A DNA stretch of 64,000 nucleotides from Mycocentrospora acerina (taxonomy: Eukaryota; Ascomycota; Dothideomycetes; Pleosporales): NCBI GenBank assembly GCA_022701365.1, contig JAKUHH010000176.1:1-64000 (forward strand), in the 5' to 3' direction. A program made the position numbers and the translations under genes. Below the pieces are notes generated by a model. It had not been told where the DNA came from. It saw only the letters and a program-made list of their open reading frames with translations, and did no database searches. Below are positions 34,386 through 45,850 of this stretch, one piece after another. Every line of letters begins with the position of its first letter. The first letter of the stretch is position 1.

Positions 34386-37300
34386 ATGGTTGGTCTAGCG
34401 TCAGATGAAGCGCGCCAAAACTAACACAACGCTAGGTCCGGCCCATTACGGACGATGACATCGGCCTAAAAGTGCTACTCGAGGCACCAGCTAATGCTAC
34501 TGAGATCGTTGAGTGCGTACCAATTTTGCTCGGTTATATGACATATTCTGCTAAGCACTCCCTTCTAGTATTGTCGCTATTCATGGCATCGGATCGCATC
34601 CGGACGATACCTGGTGCAAGAATGTCGGCACAGCTGAGGACCCGCGGTGGGTCAACTGGCTCGAAGAGAAAGACATGCTACCAGCTATAGCTCCCCATGC
34701 ACGTATTATGCGGTATGGATACCAATCGCAGTGGTTTGGAGAAGGGGCGATGCGTCAGAAGGCATCGACAGTAGCAAATCGGTTGCTGCTAGCCTTGAAG
34801 CGGGGAAGAAAGGTGCGACCCTCGGTACAAAACATCTTTTGTTGTCGCTGACTGGGCACGCGTGATTAGGACTTCCCGTTCCGTCCGCTGCTCTTCGTAG
34901 CGCACTGCTTCGGCGGGCTGGTTGTGTTGAAAGTAAGCAGGCGAGCTAGTGCCACATGTGCCTACAACTAAGATCCTCTAGGCACTACTAGAAGCCTGGC
35001 ACCACGAAGACGATTGGCCCGGTATATTTATATCGACATCTGGTTTGGTGTTCTTTGGCACGCCCTTTCGAGGTGCAGAGGGAATGAGCCAGGTAGAGAT
35101 GCTTGAGGCAGCGCGAAGGGAATACCACCAGGATGAAGTGCAGATAGATGTGTTGAAGATACTAGAGCCGGGGAACGAGTTCCTTCAGCAGGTGGTTGAT
35201 GAATTTGGAAAGACGCGGAGGCAGGTAAACAAAGCGCAGGTTGCGTGCTTCTATGAACTCAAGTCCAGTAACGTGGGAAGGATTGTGGGGAAAACAGATC
35301 GGACGGTAGGCCCCGGGGCAGACTGTGCATGTTGCTTAAGCTGACTGTCTTTGCAGAGATTTGTGGTGAGCGAGAGTTCTGGCTGTCTAGACCTGTCGGG
35401 TGCGACGAGCAAGTTCTCATTATCGCGGACGCACTTCGACATGAACAAGTTTGGAAAGCCAACAGAGGAAGACTTCGAGATCGTGGGAGACGTGATTAAA
35501 GACATGGTTGATGCGTCTCCTGGGCTTGTGCTGGCCCGTTCCAAATGTAAACATGCGTCCTAATGGCAAGTAAGATTTTAAAATAGTTGACTGAATGTAA
35601 CAGGTGATGGAAAATTCAAAATCGACTTTAGTTTACAAGGTGTACCAGTGATAAACAATTTTGTCGCCCGAGATGATGAAATGCAGGAGCTTGAGCGGTA
35701 TCTGCTAGGCGACTCATTCATAAAAGGTCGTCGAAGAGTTGTTGTTCTCTATGGCCTTGGTGGAATAGGCAAAACGCAGCTAGCGGTTGAGTTCGCACGG
35801 AAGCATCAGGGTAGATTCAACGGGGTATTCTGGCTAGACGGGTCGTCCAAAGCTGGTCTAAACCAAACGTTCGTGGACATGGTCAAAAGACTGCCCCGTG
35901 ACGACCTAACTGGAGAAGTTATAGAGATGCTTAAAAACTCTACCATCGATACTGGCGTAGTAGTGCGTGAGTGTCTTCAGTGGTTATCTCGTCCGTCAAA
36001 TCATCACTGGCTATTGATTATCGACAACGTGGACCGCGATCACCTCGACCAAGAAGATCTACAGGCGTACAACGTTAAGAATTATTTTCCCAACGCAGAT
36101 CATGGTTCAATCCTCATCACAAGTCGGCTAACACATCTTCAGAAGCACGGATCTGGAGTCAAGGTAGGAACAGTTGCGGAAGATCAGGCACAAGCCATCC
36201 TAGAGAAAAATGCTGGAAGAGTAGTTTTAGGTTAGTAAAAAGTCACATTTGCAAGAATGAGGACATTTTAGCTGATTTAGTTCGGGCAGATGCTGGCATT
36301 ATTCTCGAACGTCTTGGTGGTCTTCCGTTGGCACTCACCCAAGCCGGCTCGTACATGCGAGAGACGAATATGTCCGCATCAAAATACATTGGGCACTATA
36401 ACAGGATGTGGCCACAGCTGATGAAAAAGCAAGGGCGTTTCCCAATAGAGGAATATGGCGACCGGAACGTATTGACAACATGGACTATTTCGTACGAGCA
36501 GGTGCAGAGGCAGAGCGAGGCAGCTGCCTGCCTACTTAAGCTTTGGGGCTTCCTTGATTATGGAGACCTCTGGTATAAACTAGTCGCGGCCAAATTGAGC
36601 TCGGAAGATGACAGATCTACTCCAGCGTGGCTGCTTCGGTTTGCAGAGAGCGAACTAGAGTATGACGATGCAATAGGTCTTCTGTCGCGGTACTCACTAG
36701 TCCAAACAAAAGAAGGCACCGGCAGCCACTTGATGCACTCGGTACTGCATCGGTGGTGCAGTCATCTAGCAGAGGGCGATAAACGGTACGAATTCGGTCG
36801 TATGGCAGCAGAGCTAGTTGCTTTGAATGTACCTTCAAGATTAGAACAGGAGTTCTGGAAGAAGCGGAAGCGAACAATGGCCCATAGTATCAGTGTCAGT
36901 AGATGGATACGAGGAGATACTTTACTTAGTAGAACAGAATCCAGAAAGACCTTTATACAGCCATGGGTATTTGAGAAATTAGGGGAATCACTGTCAGAAG
37001 AAGACAGACAAGGAGCAGAGGAAATGTATCAGCGCGCTCTGCAAGGATTTGAGAAGGCCTGGGGACCTGAGCACACATCAACACTTGACACAGTCAATAA
37101 CCTAGGCATCCTCTACGCAGACCTAGGCAGGCTTAAAGAGGCAGAGACAATGTACCAACGCGCTCTGCAAGGTAAAGAGAAGGCCTTAGGACCTAATCAC
37201 ACATCAACACTTAGCACAGTCAACAACCTAGGCATCCTCTACAGAGACCTAGGCAGGCTTGACAAGGCAGAGACAATGTGCCAGCGCGCGTTGCAAGGAT

Positions 37301-37968
37301 TTGAGAAGGCCTGGGGACCTGAGCACACATTAACACTTGACACCATCAACAACCTAGGCAACCTCTACACAGCCCTAGGCAGACTTGACAAGGCAGAGAC
37401 AATGTACCAGCGCGCGTTGCAAGGATTTGAGAAGGCCTGGGGACCTGAGCACACATCAACACTTAGCACAGTCAATAACCTAGGCGTCCTCTACACAGAC
37501 CTAGGCAGGCTTAAAGAGGCAGAGACAATGTACCAGCGCGCGCTGCAAGGACATGAGAAGGCCTGGGGACCTGAGCACACATCAACACTTGACACAGTCA
37601 ACAACCTAGGCCACCTCTACAGAGACCTAGGTAGGCTTGGCGAGGCAGAGACAATGTACCAGCGCGCGCTGCAAGGAAAAGAGAAGGTCTTAGGACCTGA
37701 GCACACATCAACACTTAAAACAGTCAACAACCTAGGTCTTCTCTACACAGACCTAGGCAGGCTTGGCGAGGCAGAGACAATGTTCCAGCAAGCGCTGCAA
37801 GGATGTAAGAAGGCTTTAGGACATGAGCACATATTAACACTTATAACAGTAAACATCCTAAGCAATCTCTACGCAGATCTAGACAAGCTTAAGAAAGCAG
37901 AGACAGTCTTTCAGCGCGTGCTACAAAGATATCAAAATTCAGTTAGTCTTAAATACTTCTCTACTTAA
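34386..37968 (+). CDS. Fungal NLR: esterase/lipase-like domain, NB-ARC, TPR repeats
   Basis: Eight exons: 34386-34388 (ATG only, least certain), 34436-34512, 34569-34812, 34870-34932, 34982-35305, 35357-35546, 35604-36230, 36272-37968. Product about 1074 aa. The N-terminal domain is an alpha/beta-hydrolase of the SesB/DUF676 sort: IVAIHGIGSHPDDTW, then LLFVAHCFGGLVV at the nucleophile elbow, where the usual Ser is Cys (Cys121), GLVFFGTPFRG, and SRTHFDMNKF with the probable catalytic His. The NB-ARC part has the P-loop YGLGGIGKTQLAVEFA (Lys357), WLLIIDNVD (Walker B), GSILITSR and LGGLPLAL. The C-terminus, from about residue 750, is a run of nearly identical 42-residue kinesin-light-chain-type TPRs. 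Such proteins are STAND receptors for self/non-self recognition. No frameshift or internal stop is seen. Confidence 0.88.
37024..37905 (+). repeat. Seven tandem 126-bp units coding 42-aa TPRs
   Basis: Units start at 37024, 37150, 37276, 37402, 37528, 37654 and 37780. The unit protein begins MYQRALQGFEKAWGPEHTST and continues DTVNNLGILYADLGRLKEAE. The central units are nearly identical in DNA as well as protein, which points to recent duplication or gene conversion. The last unit is more diverged and a partial eighth follows. Copy number is therefore likely to vary among strains. Confidence 0.9.
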
Positions 37969-40034
37969 GTTTAAACACTAACTGCTACAAAGGGCTTTAT
38001 CTCTCTCCTTAAGCTTCAATTCTTTTTTAAAGATGCTTTAATCTCGTTCCTTATGTTCTTTTCTGTTTGGTTGGTTTATTTAAATCTAGTCTAAGCAAGA
38101 CACGTTTAATATATGTATTTAATTGACCACTTTTTCAAATTATAAATAGTGAACATTTTTTATAGCAAATGCAAAAGAATATACATAAAAGATTCATTAC
38201 GCTTAATTGATTAGGGCTTATAAAAGCTGAGGAAGTTAAGGAAAAATACTAGAAATGTTTATACAAGAGAACAAAAGGAGGAGGAACTTGTTGAATTACT
38301 ATTAGTGTATAAATAGAAGACTTTATAGTTGTTAGGTACCCATGTTCTTACATACCATTGTTAGCTGACAAGATTAGATTTGTGAATAAAAAGTGGGTAG
38401 ACGAAAGAAAGAGTGAAATTTGGAGGGACAGATATTAAAAGCTACTGTAGTTACTGTCAGGAATATGGTCTGACGAGACTCACCATACGTCAATGACGAG
38501 CGACAAATCTCTGTGAGGGTTGTTCTTATTGAAATATGAATGCTCTAATATGTTACATAGACCTTTTGCTCACATGAAGATGCACATATCTCCTCACTTA
38601 TTAGACTATCTAATCTTCATTCGTCATCTCTTACTTGAATCTCATTGCACTGTTCACTTCAATAGTACCAGCTCATGAAGGTAGAAGTAAGTCCCTATGG
38701 AGGTTTTACCAGGCTATAGTAGGGATCCCTAACACATCCTGCCTCACGTAAGAGCTGCTACAGAGCCTGAATCTAAGTAAACAGTCTGCAAATGAATTAC
38801 ACTAATACTGTAGCAATTTATTTATCTCTAGCAACAAACATACTTATTTCTATTTACCTAGATATTTCCGTCTGTTTCACGCCTAAGAAGCTAGACAGTT
38901 TCTAACAGTTACTACCAAGTATGCTAAAGCACTTCTTCACATGATCGTTTTCTTCTTTGTAGTGTTTTCAAATACATGAGCGCCTGGAGTATTCTGAGAG
39001 TGCCACCAACATGTAGGACATCCAGCTTGCTTCAGTCATGGTGCTGCCTGGGAAAAGTGAAAACACCAGTACTCTGATGGAGAATACAATACAAAGTGAC
39101 TAACATTAAAACACTACACAAACAACACCGTATTCACCAAAAACCTTAATCTTAGACGCATGAAAAAATTGTGTGAGATCTTCGTAGTGTACAGTCGTGG
39201 GCAAAGTTTTAACTACAACTCAGCGCATATACTGCACGAATCACTTCAGCGCATCAGTCTCTGTAGTATTCGTCGCCTACTTCTCATTTTAGTAAAGAAC
39301 CTACTTTTAAAATCACAATGTGTATTGAGGTCTTAAGACACTGTCGTCCTCAAGTGTTCAAGACCTTCAAACATAAATCGATCTCGTTTACCGAAAAAGA
39401 ATACACCGGAGCAAATGCTAGCAGCCTTGAAAAAAATTATAGAGACTCGACTCACTGAAATGTTTTTTAAACACTCAGTTATGTCGCACGACTCAATTGG
39501 TAGGTTCAAATCGCATCATACTACACACTGCAAGACCTCAAATGAAATGATTATGGGGTAAAAGTGCGTGCTGATCAATTAAACGAAATTCAATTATTCA
39601 AGGTAATGTAGAATTTCCAAGGGTTTGATTTATGCCGCGTCCGATGCTCTTATACAACATGGCCTTTAGCACGACTTTGACATGCTATAAACAATACTTG
39701 GTAGCAAACTATCCCGCAAATACTTCAAACCTGCATTCTATGCTAACATACATGCGAGAGATTCTTGAGGCCGTAACGCATATATTACACCTTATCAATA
39801 TTGTTATTTGAGAAGCTGTTGTAGTCTGCTATGTCATAAACACAAACACACATATCAGTGTCTTCGTCAACTCGGACCCTTTGCAGCATAAGCTCGCTCC
39901 AAGTTCAACTCTTTGATATACACACCCCAAGCTTGAAGAGTTTCAACAAACGATTCATCATGCACATCTCGAACAGGCAGTCCAAATCTCCTCAACTCAA
40001 GATTCCCCATCAATTAAATACACTCCCTTCCCCC
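37969..40034. other. Intergenic, no gene seen
   Basis: About 2 kb, AT-rich, downstream of both the NLR and the CoA-binding gene, which converge here. I found no coding region with family resemblance and no intact repeat. Parts with many TA steps (38000-38300) may be old RIP-affected sequence. Confidence 0.5.
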
Positions 40035-40575
40035 TCAAAGCCTCGACCACTCCCTCCCCGCCAGCCTCAACCCCTCCTCCCCATCAACAAGCACACACCA
40101 GCCTTCCCCTCCCCACCCCCCATCTCCCGCAATCGCCGCCTTGAAATTCTCCCTCGCATACTCCAACACCTCGTTATCGAAACTCCCCGGCTGGAGCCAC
40201 ACCGCCGGCACACCCGCCTCCTTCGCCTCCTGCAGGAGCTTCTTCGTAACAGCAGGGGGGGTGATGACGGAGAGCGAGTAAGAAGATGCGGGGGGGTCGG
40301 AGAGCGCAAGGGGGGAGGGGAAGGTGGTGTGGGTTTTTTGTTGGATGGTTACGGTGGGGGAGCGGGGGTTGAGGGGTGTGACGGGGAGGGAGTGGGCGGT
40401 GTACCAAGCAAAGACTGGGAGGGGGTTGTTAGTTGGGGGATTTGGAGAAGGGTGGGGTGGGGTAGAGGGTGGGGGAGAAATAGGTACCTTTGTAACCGTA
40501 TTTGGAGGGGTCGGAAGATGCGCCTGCTACTGCGAAGCGCGGGGAGGAGAAGAATATTTTTAGCGCGGCGTCCAT
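40035..40575 (-). CDS. CoA-binding (Rossmann-fold) domain protein
   Basis: Two exons on the minus strand (40575-40488 and 40414-40035) encode 155 aa. The start MDAALKIFFSSPRFAVAGAS and then DPSKYGYK|VFAWYTAH across the intron match the CoA_binding family (YccU-like); later LSVITPPAVTKKLL, EAGVPAVWLQPGSFDNEV and a short C-terminal strand (GWCVLVDG) complete the fold. The coding strand is strongly C/G-rich with many CCC codons, unlike the AT-rich neighbours. That produces long spurious ORFs on both strands. These small proteins bind CoA or a nucleotide-like ligand; a precise role is not known. The C7 run within the ITPPA codons is in frame. Confidence 0.82.
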
Positions 40576-40890
40576 TGTGGCGTTGATTCTTGTGGCGTTT
40601 TATGGATTAGTTTGGTTGAAAAGGTACGTGGGAGGTGTGTTTGTTGGAGTAAACAGACGTAGGTGGGATAAATGTATAGTCGCTGGCGGACCGAGGCACG
40701 AGTCACGTCATCGTTGTTAGGGTCGCGCAATCACGTTGCGCAGCTTCTACCTCAATATACTCAAAACAACAAATATTAACGTATTTGGAATTCTCCCTAT
40801 CTTCCATACTCTATATTGTAGCTACCTGCCAGTACCAGAAGACTCAAAAGAGCTAAGATTTGCATGTGACAAGCGGACAAGCCTATCATC
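40576..40890. other. Short intergenic region
   Basis: About 315 bp between the 5' end of the CoA-binding gene and the 3' end of the Nudix gene, both on the minus strand. Probable promoter of the CoA-binding gene. No other feature seen. Confidence 0.5.
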
Positions 40891-41551
40891 TTACCTCCCC
40901 ACCAAACACGTCTCCATTTCCGGATACGTCCTCCATAGATTTACCAGCGGCATGAACATTTGCTTTTCCACCTTCCTACCCTCATCCTCTGCTTTTGCCT
41001 GCTCCCCTGCCCACGCCCACATCTGACTCCATGGCACCCACTCCCACTTTGCACACTTATGCGGCTCCATTGGCTGTCCAGTAATCAGCAATTGAACCTT
41101 TTCCTATATTGCACATTCACCTTCTCCATGAAGAAAAACGCAATAAGAGGAAGAAATTGTCAAAGAAACATACCTTGGCCACCTTCTCCTCCCCAGTAAT
41201 AACACACGTCACGAAAATCGTCACATAATGCTTCCCCTCGCCAAATACATCATTCGTCGCAGTGAGAAACTTGATGTTGCCGACTTCCAAGCCCGTCTCC
41301 TCTAGGACTTCGCGCGCAGCGGTCTCAGCGAAGGATTCGCCGTACTCGAGATGCCCGCCAGGACATTGCATTGTGCCTGGAAATACGTAAGTGGTAGAAA
41401 AAAACAAGGTAACATAGGCATTTAGCAGTGGAATGTGGTGCCTAGACGTACCTGCACCGTGGCTGCCTGCGCGCTCGCCCATGACGATATTTCCGGCGGA
41501 GTCGTGGATGATGACGCCGACGCCGATTTTGGGACGCTGGGAGTCTGTCAT
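40891..41551 (-). CDS. Nudix hydrolase (MutT/NUDT15-like)
   Basis: Three exons on the minus strand (41551-41452, 41376-41174, 41097-40891) encode 169 aa. The ATG at 41551 is used; the upstream codon at 41560 is TTG. The Nudix box is complete: GGHLEYGESFAETAAREVLEETGLEV matches G-X5-E-X7-REUXEE-XGU, with the metal-binding REVLEE. Preceding strands KIGVGVIIHDSAGNIVMGER and the C-terminal KCAKWEWVPWSQM and FMPLVNLWRTYP are as in NUDT15-type nucleotide pyrophosphohydrolases. Likely hydrolyses (oxidised or modified) nucleoside triphosphates. The acceptor of the third exon could also lie 6 nt upstream (GAAAAG added). No defect seen. Confidence 0.9.
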
Positions 41552-41678
41552 GGTGTTCAATTGCTAGAATTATTAACAAGGGAGAAGATAACAAGAGACT
41601 ATTAGGCTGTGGTGAGATGTGGGTGTAGTGTTTGGTAAATATATTTGTTTATGTGATGAACTGGTGTTCTTCACGCTA

Positions 41679-41720
41679 CTGTGTCTGTGCACTCAGCGAC
41701 CGGATTCACTTAACGCCCGG
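41679..41720. repeat. Terminal repeat of a second pogo-like element
   Basis: Directly after TA (41677-41678) the sequence CTGTGTCTGTGCACTCAGCG begins, continuing ACCGGATTCACTTAACGCCC. It matches the end of the element at 985-1026 read from the other strand, at about 34 of 42 positions, most differences being transitions. It marks the left boundary of the AT-rich island. The partner end was not found; mutation may have erased it. Confidence 0.6.
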
Positions 41721-42533
41721 CTATTGTAATGGTCAGGCGCCCTGCCCTTGCTATTGATACTACGCAATAACCCCAATTGTACCAAAAGGTAAGCACAAGA
41801 CTACTTAAGCAAGTATTCTCTGCGTAGTATAATATATATAGTGCCTAGTCGTTACAGCTATTTGCTAGTAAAAAAGGTCCAAAAGTGCAATTTAAAAAGC
41901 AGTATATTAACATCTGTCACAAGACAGAGCCCTGCTCACGAGCCTCGCTTACAAGCCCTGCTCACAAGCCATACAAGCAAGCCACACTTACGTAGCCTAT
42001 TATGAAGAGATTAGTACTAAGTTAGTAGAAAAGCAATTATTCCTTAGCTGCTCTACATACAACACACCTACTTTACTTATTTTATTCATTAATTAAACTT
42101 AGTAGTATCACCTACTAAGCTCGTTTCTAATGTATGTAAATAACATCTATACTTAGATAGATAAGACAGTAGTCTTTACAAAAGATCACCTAAATACTAT
42201 TATTCTTGCTCTACTTTCTACAACAACATCTATAGCAAATGTTAATAAGAACTTTTAATATTAAATATTTATAGCTTTTAATTGTCAGGACACAGCTCTG
42301 TTCCACTATTTTATGCAAGCTAAAAAAAGGTAGTATAATCTATCATCTGATAGATCCTAGAATAAAACAGGACATATCTTCAGGTTAAACCGCTTCCTGA
42401 AAATCATTCGATACTATTTAAGTGTTTAAATTTTTATTAAATTAAAAAAGAGGTCTTCTTAAAAAGCCTTTTTTCTAATCTTAAGATTGTATTAAAAATA
42501 TTTACTAAGAACTTTAAAAGAACAAGATATATA

Positions 42534-44385
42534 ACGTAGCTTATAAGCAAGTATGCTGTATTAGCAAGTGAGCTACCCTACTAACTTTGCGCACCTCTAC
42601 ACTTAAATTAATTATAACTCTACTAACTCTTTCTCTATACGCCTATTATTATGCTAATATATATCTTGCTATATTAGCTTTTTATATAAATTAAATCTAG
42701 ACTAAGCAATATACTGTAAGGAAATTTAAAGTCTCTTAAGTAATACTCTACTTCTAATATATAAGTAGACCTGCTTAATAGAATTGCTAGCTTAACTTAA
42801 GAAAGCTTACTTAGTAAGAAGAGTAAGGAATAGTTATCTCTATACTTAACTTTAACTAATATAGATTTATGCCTATGTGTGCAGCAATATATAATATAGC
42901 TAATAAGCTTCTAACTATATAATACTAGTTAGGTTAGTATTTACTAGCTGTATAACTTTATTAAGCATATAGATAGTTATATATTAAGTTTTAACTAAGT
43001 ATATAATAAGCAGTAAGCTCTATATAAATATCTAGCCTTAAATAAAAATCTAGTTTAATCTTCTAGAGAAGATAAAAGATAACTATAGTATTTATAATAT
43101 AGATATTGATAACTTTAATTAAGCAGGCTTTAAAATTAGTAAGATTATAACTTAGCTTATTATAATAAAGTTAGAGAAGAAGCTAGCTAAAGGCTATCTA
43201 GCTAAGTAAATATAATTAAGTAATAGTAATAACTGCAATTAATGCTGCAAGCTAGTAAGTCTTACTATTTTTTATCTTTACTATCTAGTTTTACTTACCT
43301 GCTTAAGATAAAGAGAAGAATATCTTATATAACTAAGTAATTATAATTAGTAATAACAGCTATAAAAAATAATAAACTAATAGTTAAGTAGTTAAAGTAC
43401 TTTAATATTTATATTAAAAGATATATAATTGGTATATATTACTTACATATCTTTAATAGCTATAAAAGCTACTACTTACTTAAGTTTTAAGAGCTTTATA
43501 AAGAGAACAAAATCTATATTCTTTATATACTACCTTACTTATCTTATTTACTATAGTAACATAATATTAGCTTCTACTTACTATTAAAGCATTTCTATAG
43601 CTATAAAGATAAGAGCTAAATCTACTACTATATTAACTATATTGTAAAGCTTAAGTTCTTACTAACCTTTAAAGCTGTGTTTAATTAATTATTTTTATTA
43701 GTAAATATCTACTTAGCTTTTTAAAGCGCAGGCCTTATGCTTCTTTAGCTAGATATTATTTTATTAAAGCTTAATATACAGCTTTATATACTTACTTTTT
43801 TAGCTTCTCTTATAGAAGCTCTTTAATAGGCTTATATAATAAGTAATATTTATAAGGTTAAAGCCTAATTAATATTAATCTTTAAATATATTAAGTATAA
43901 AAAGAGTTTCTTACTAGCCTTACTTATTTAGGTTATTATTTAGTAAAAGAAAAGAGCTTAGGTAATAATGCTCTCTACTAAGCTAATATATAATTAGATT
44001 ACTTGCTGTAAAAGAGCTAATAAAGCAGTAATAGTATATAAATAGCATAGAAAAAGTGTATATATAAGTAAATAGTATAAATAAAAAGAGCTAGAGAAGA
44101 TTTAATTAATTAAATAAGAGGCTAATTAGTAGATTACTTATAAAGAGTATTAAAGAGGAGAGTAATCTAGCTACATCTACTAGGCTCTTACGCGCTGCAT
44201 AAGGGGTAGAGAGACTAGCTATAACTTATATATATGCAAAAAGGATACTTAGAGTACTACTAAATCTACTCTATAATTATCTATATATTATATTAATACC
44301 TTATTAAGATATATATTTATAGAGGTGCATAAAGTTAGTAAGGTAGCTTACTTGCTTGTACAGCTTACTTGCTTGTAAACTACGT
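42534..44385 (+). mobile_element. 1852-bp pogo-like element with inverted terminal repeats, RIP-inactivated
   Basis: The ends are inverted repeats of about 70 bp: the left end starts ACGTAGCTTATAAGCAAGTA and the right end, reversed, starts ACGTAGTTTACAAGCAAGTA. Both continue with a second CAAGCAAGT-type motif, CTACCYTACTAACTTT and GCACCTCTA. TA flanks both sides (42532-42533 and 44386-44387). The 1852-bp length fits fungal Fot1/pogo elements. The plus strand still shows transposase remnants through stops: IYNIDIDNFN*AGFKI (about 43090, around the first catalytic Asp), a decayed ...NSNNCN*CCKL (GINAAGW-like) and, near 43490, a block aligning with the LCMPPHSSHLLQPLDVG region. Confidence 0.75.
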
Positions 44386-45850
44386 TAGATAGAAAGGTAA
44401 AACTTAAGACATTTATATAGCTATACTAATACTCTAATAGTTATAATTATAAAGTTAAAAGTAAAGCTAAGTATTAGAGTCTTTTAGAAATAAAAGTAAA
44501 AAAAGAAGATAAGTAAACTATCTGATAACTAAAAATAGTAAGATATTAACTACAAACAATATAAATAACTACTTAGACTAGATCTATTATAAATAGTACC
44601 AGCCTAGCTAATCTTAAAAAGGATAATACATAGTAGCTTCTAGTAGTGTTACTGTAAATCTAGTTTTTCTTTCTTCAATTATATTGCATTAGTCTTTCTT
44701 ACTAGCTAAACTAACTACAATAATGCCTTTGCAGACGTTAGTCTATAAGGCGCTGTTTTCCTTACCTAGACTAAGCTCTCTTTGCTAGAGTCTTAGAAGT
44801 CTAGTAAAACAGTAGCAGTGTTCTTACTGCATAGCTATACTAAATATAGAGTTTGTAAACAGATCTAAGTTGTTATAGTAGGCCTTTAGGTCAAGGCTCT
44901 TGCAGCAAGCAGCTATCTAGCTGTTGCTATCTCTGTTTTTTGCAAAAACTTTAGCAGAGGTGTTTGCCCTGCTCTAGTGTTAAAAATAGCAGCTATTATA
45001 AGCTTGCCTATTTCTTTATGCAATTGTTTTCTCTCTTCCTTATAGTGTTTGTAGTGTAAGAGCAAGTGCTTAGGTGTTTGCAACGAGTTGCAGTTACCAA
45101 TAAGTTTAAATATAAAGATGCTTATTTATGCTATGTAAATAGCGACTCTAAAATTCTGGAGTATTTTATTTAATATGTACTAAATTTATAGTTACGTAAC
45201 AAGTAGCTACTGTTGCCTCTTATACTACTAGAAAATAAGACAGAAGTACCAAAGTATCTTATAATAATACTAGACAGCCTAGCAAACTTCTACACATTTC
45301 TATAGATAAGTAGAGCAGTTTAGATAGAAAATATATATATACTACTATTAAGAAGAGTACTTTATATAAGATGCTTATTGCCTATTATAGTAAAATAGGC
45401 ACTTAGCCTACTAAAAGAGAACGCTAAGCACTCTTATATATAGTTAATACTTTACTTTTACTCTTTCTGCTTACTTTACATTACTTATAAATGTTTAAAA
45501 TAGTATATTATTAACTTATTTCTAAAGTTAATTTCTTTTCTTTCTTTAAAATTTTTTTTTATTTCAGCCTATTATGTTCACACTAATAGTGCTTTTAAAT
45601 ATTAGAAGCTATAGCTATAACTAGAACTTAAAGAAAACTATAAGAGGCATATACTTTAACAAGGCTTAGACATAAAATAGATAAGACATCTCTAAACAGT
45701 AAGAGTTATAATATATAAAGAAAGTAGGAGTAAAACACCTTTGCTTAAAAATAAGCAGAATAGACTACTGCAGCAATAGACAGATTCTATGTAATTCTAT
45801 AGCTTAGTCTGTATTTATGCCCTATAGTAGGCTCCCAAAAGACGTTAAAC

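Larger units (their letters stand above)
41679..45850. mobile_element. RIP-degraded AT-rich transposon island
   Basis: About 4.2 kb of extremely AT-rich sequence full of TA steps and poor in CG and CA/TG, with stop codons in every frame. It holds at least one identifiable element (42534-44385) and the terminal repeat of another (41679). A stretch at 44640-45100 is less degraded but gives no recognised product. Near 41925-41995 there are short imperfect GCTCAC/ACAAGCC-type repeats resembling subterminal transposon repeats. The dinucleotide pattern is what RIP (CpA to TpA) leaves. The Nudix gene on the left and the dioxygenase promoter on the right are not affected, so the boundary is sharp. 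Confidence 0.8.

Noticed and set aside
37024..37905. CRISPR-like or satellite repeat array
   Set aside because: The 126-bp units are in frame and encode TPRs within the NLR gene.
39473..39520. tRNA-like GGTTCAAATC sequence
   Set aside because: No matching acceptor, D or anticodon stems can be drawn around it.
39858..40586. 242-codon plus-strand ORF (Pro/Arg/Gly-rich) and overlapping minus-strand ORFs
   Set aside because: They are shadows of the C-rich CoA-binding gene on the minus strand, whose spliced product matches a known family.
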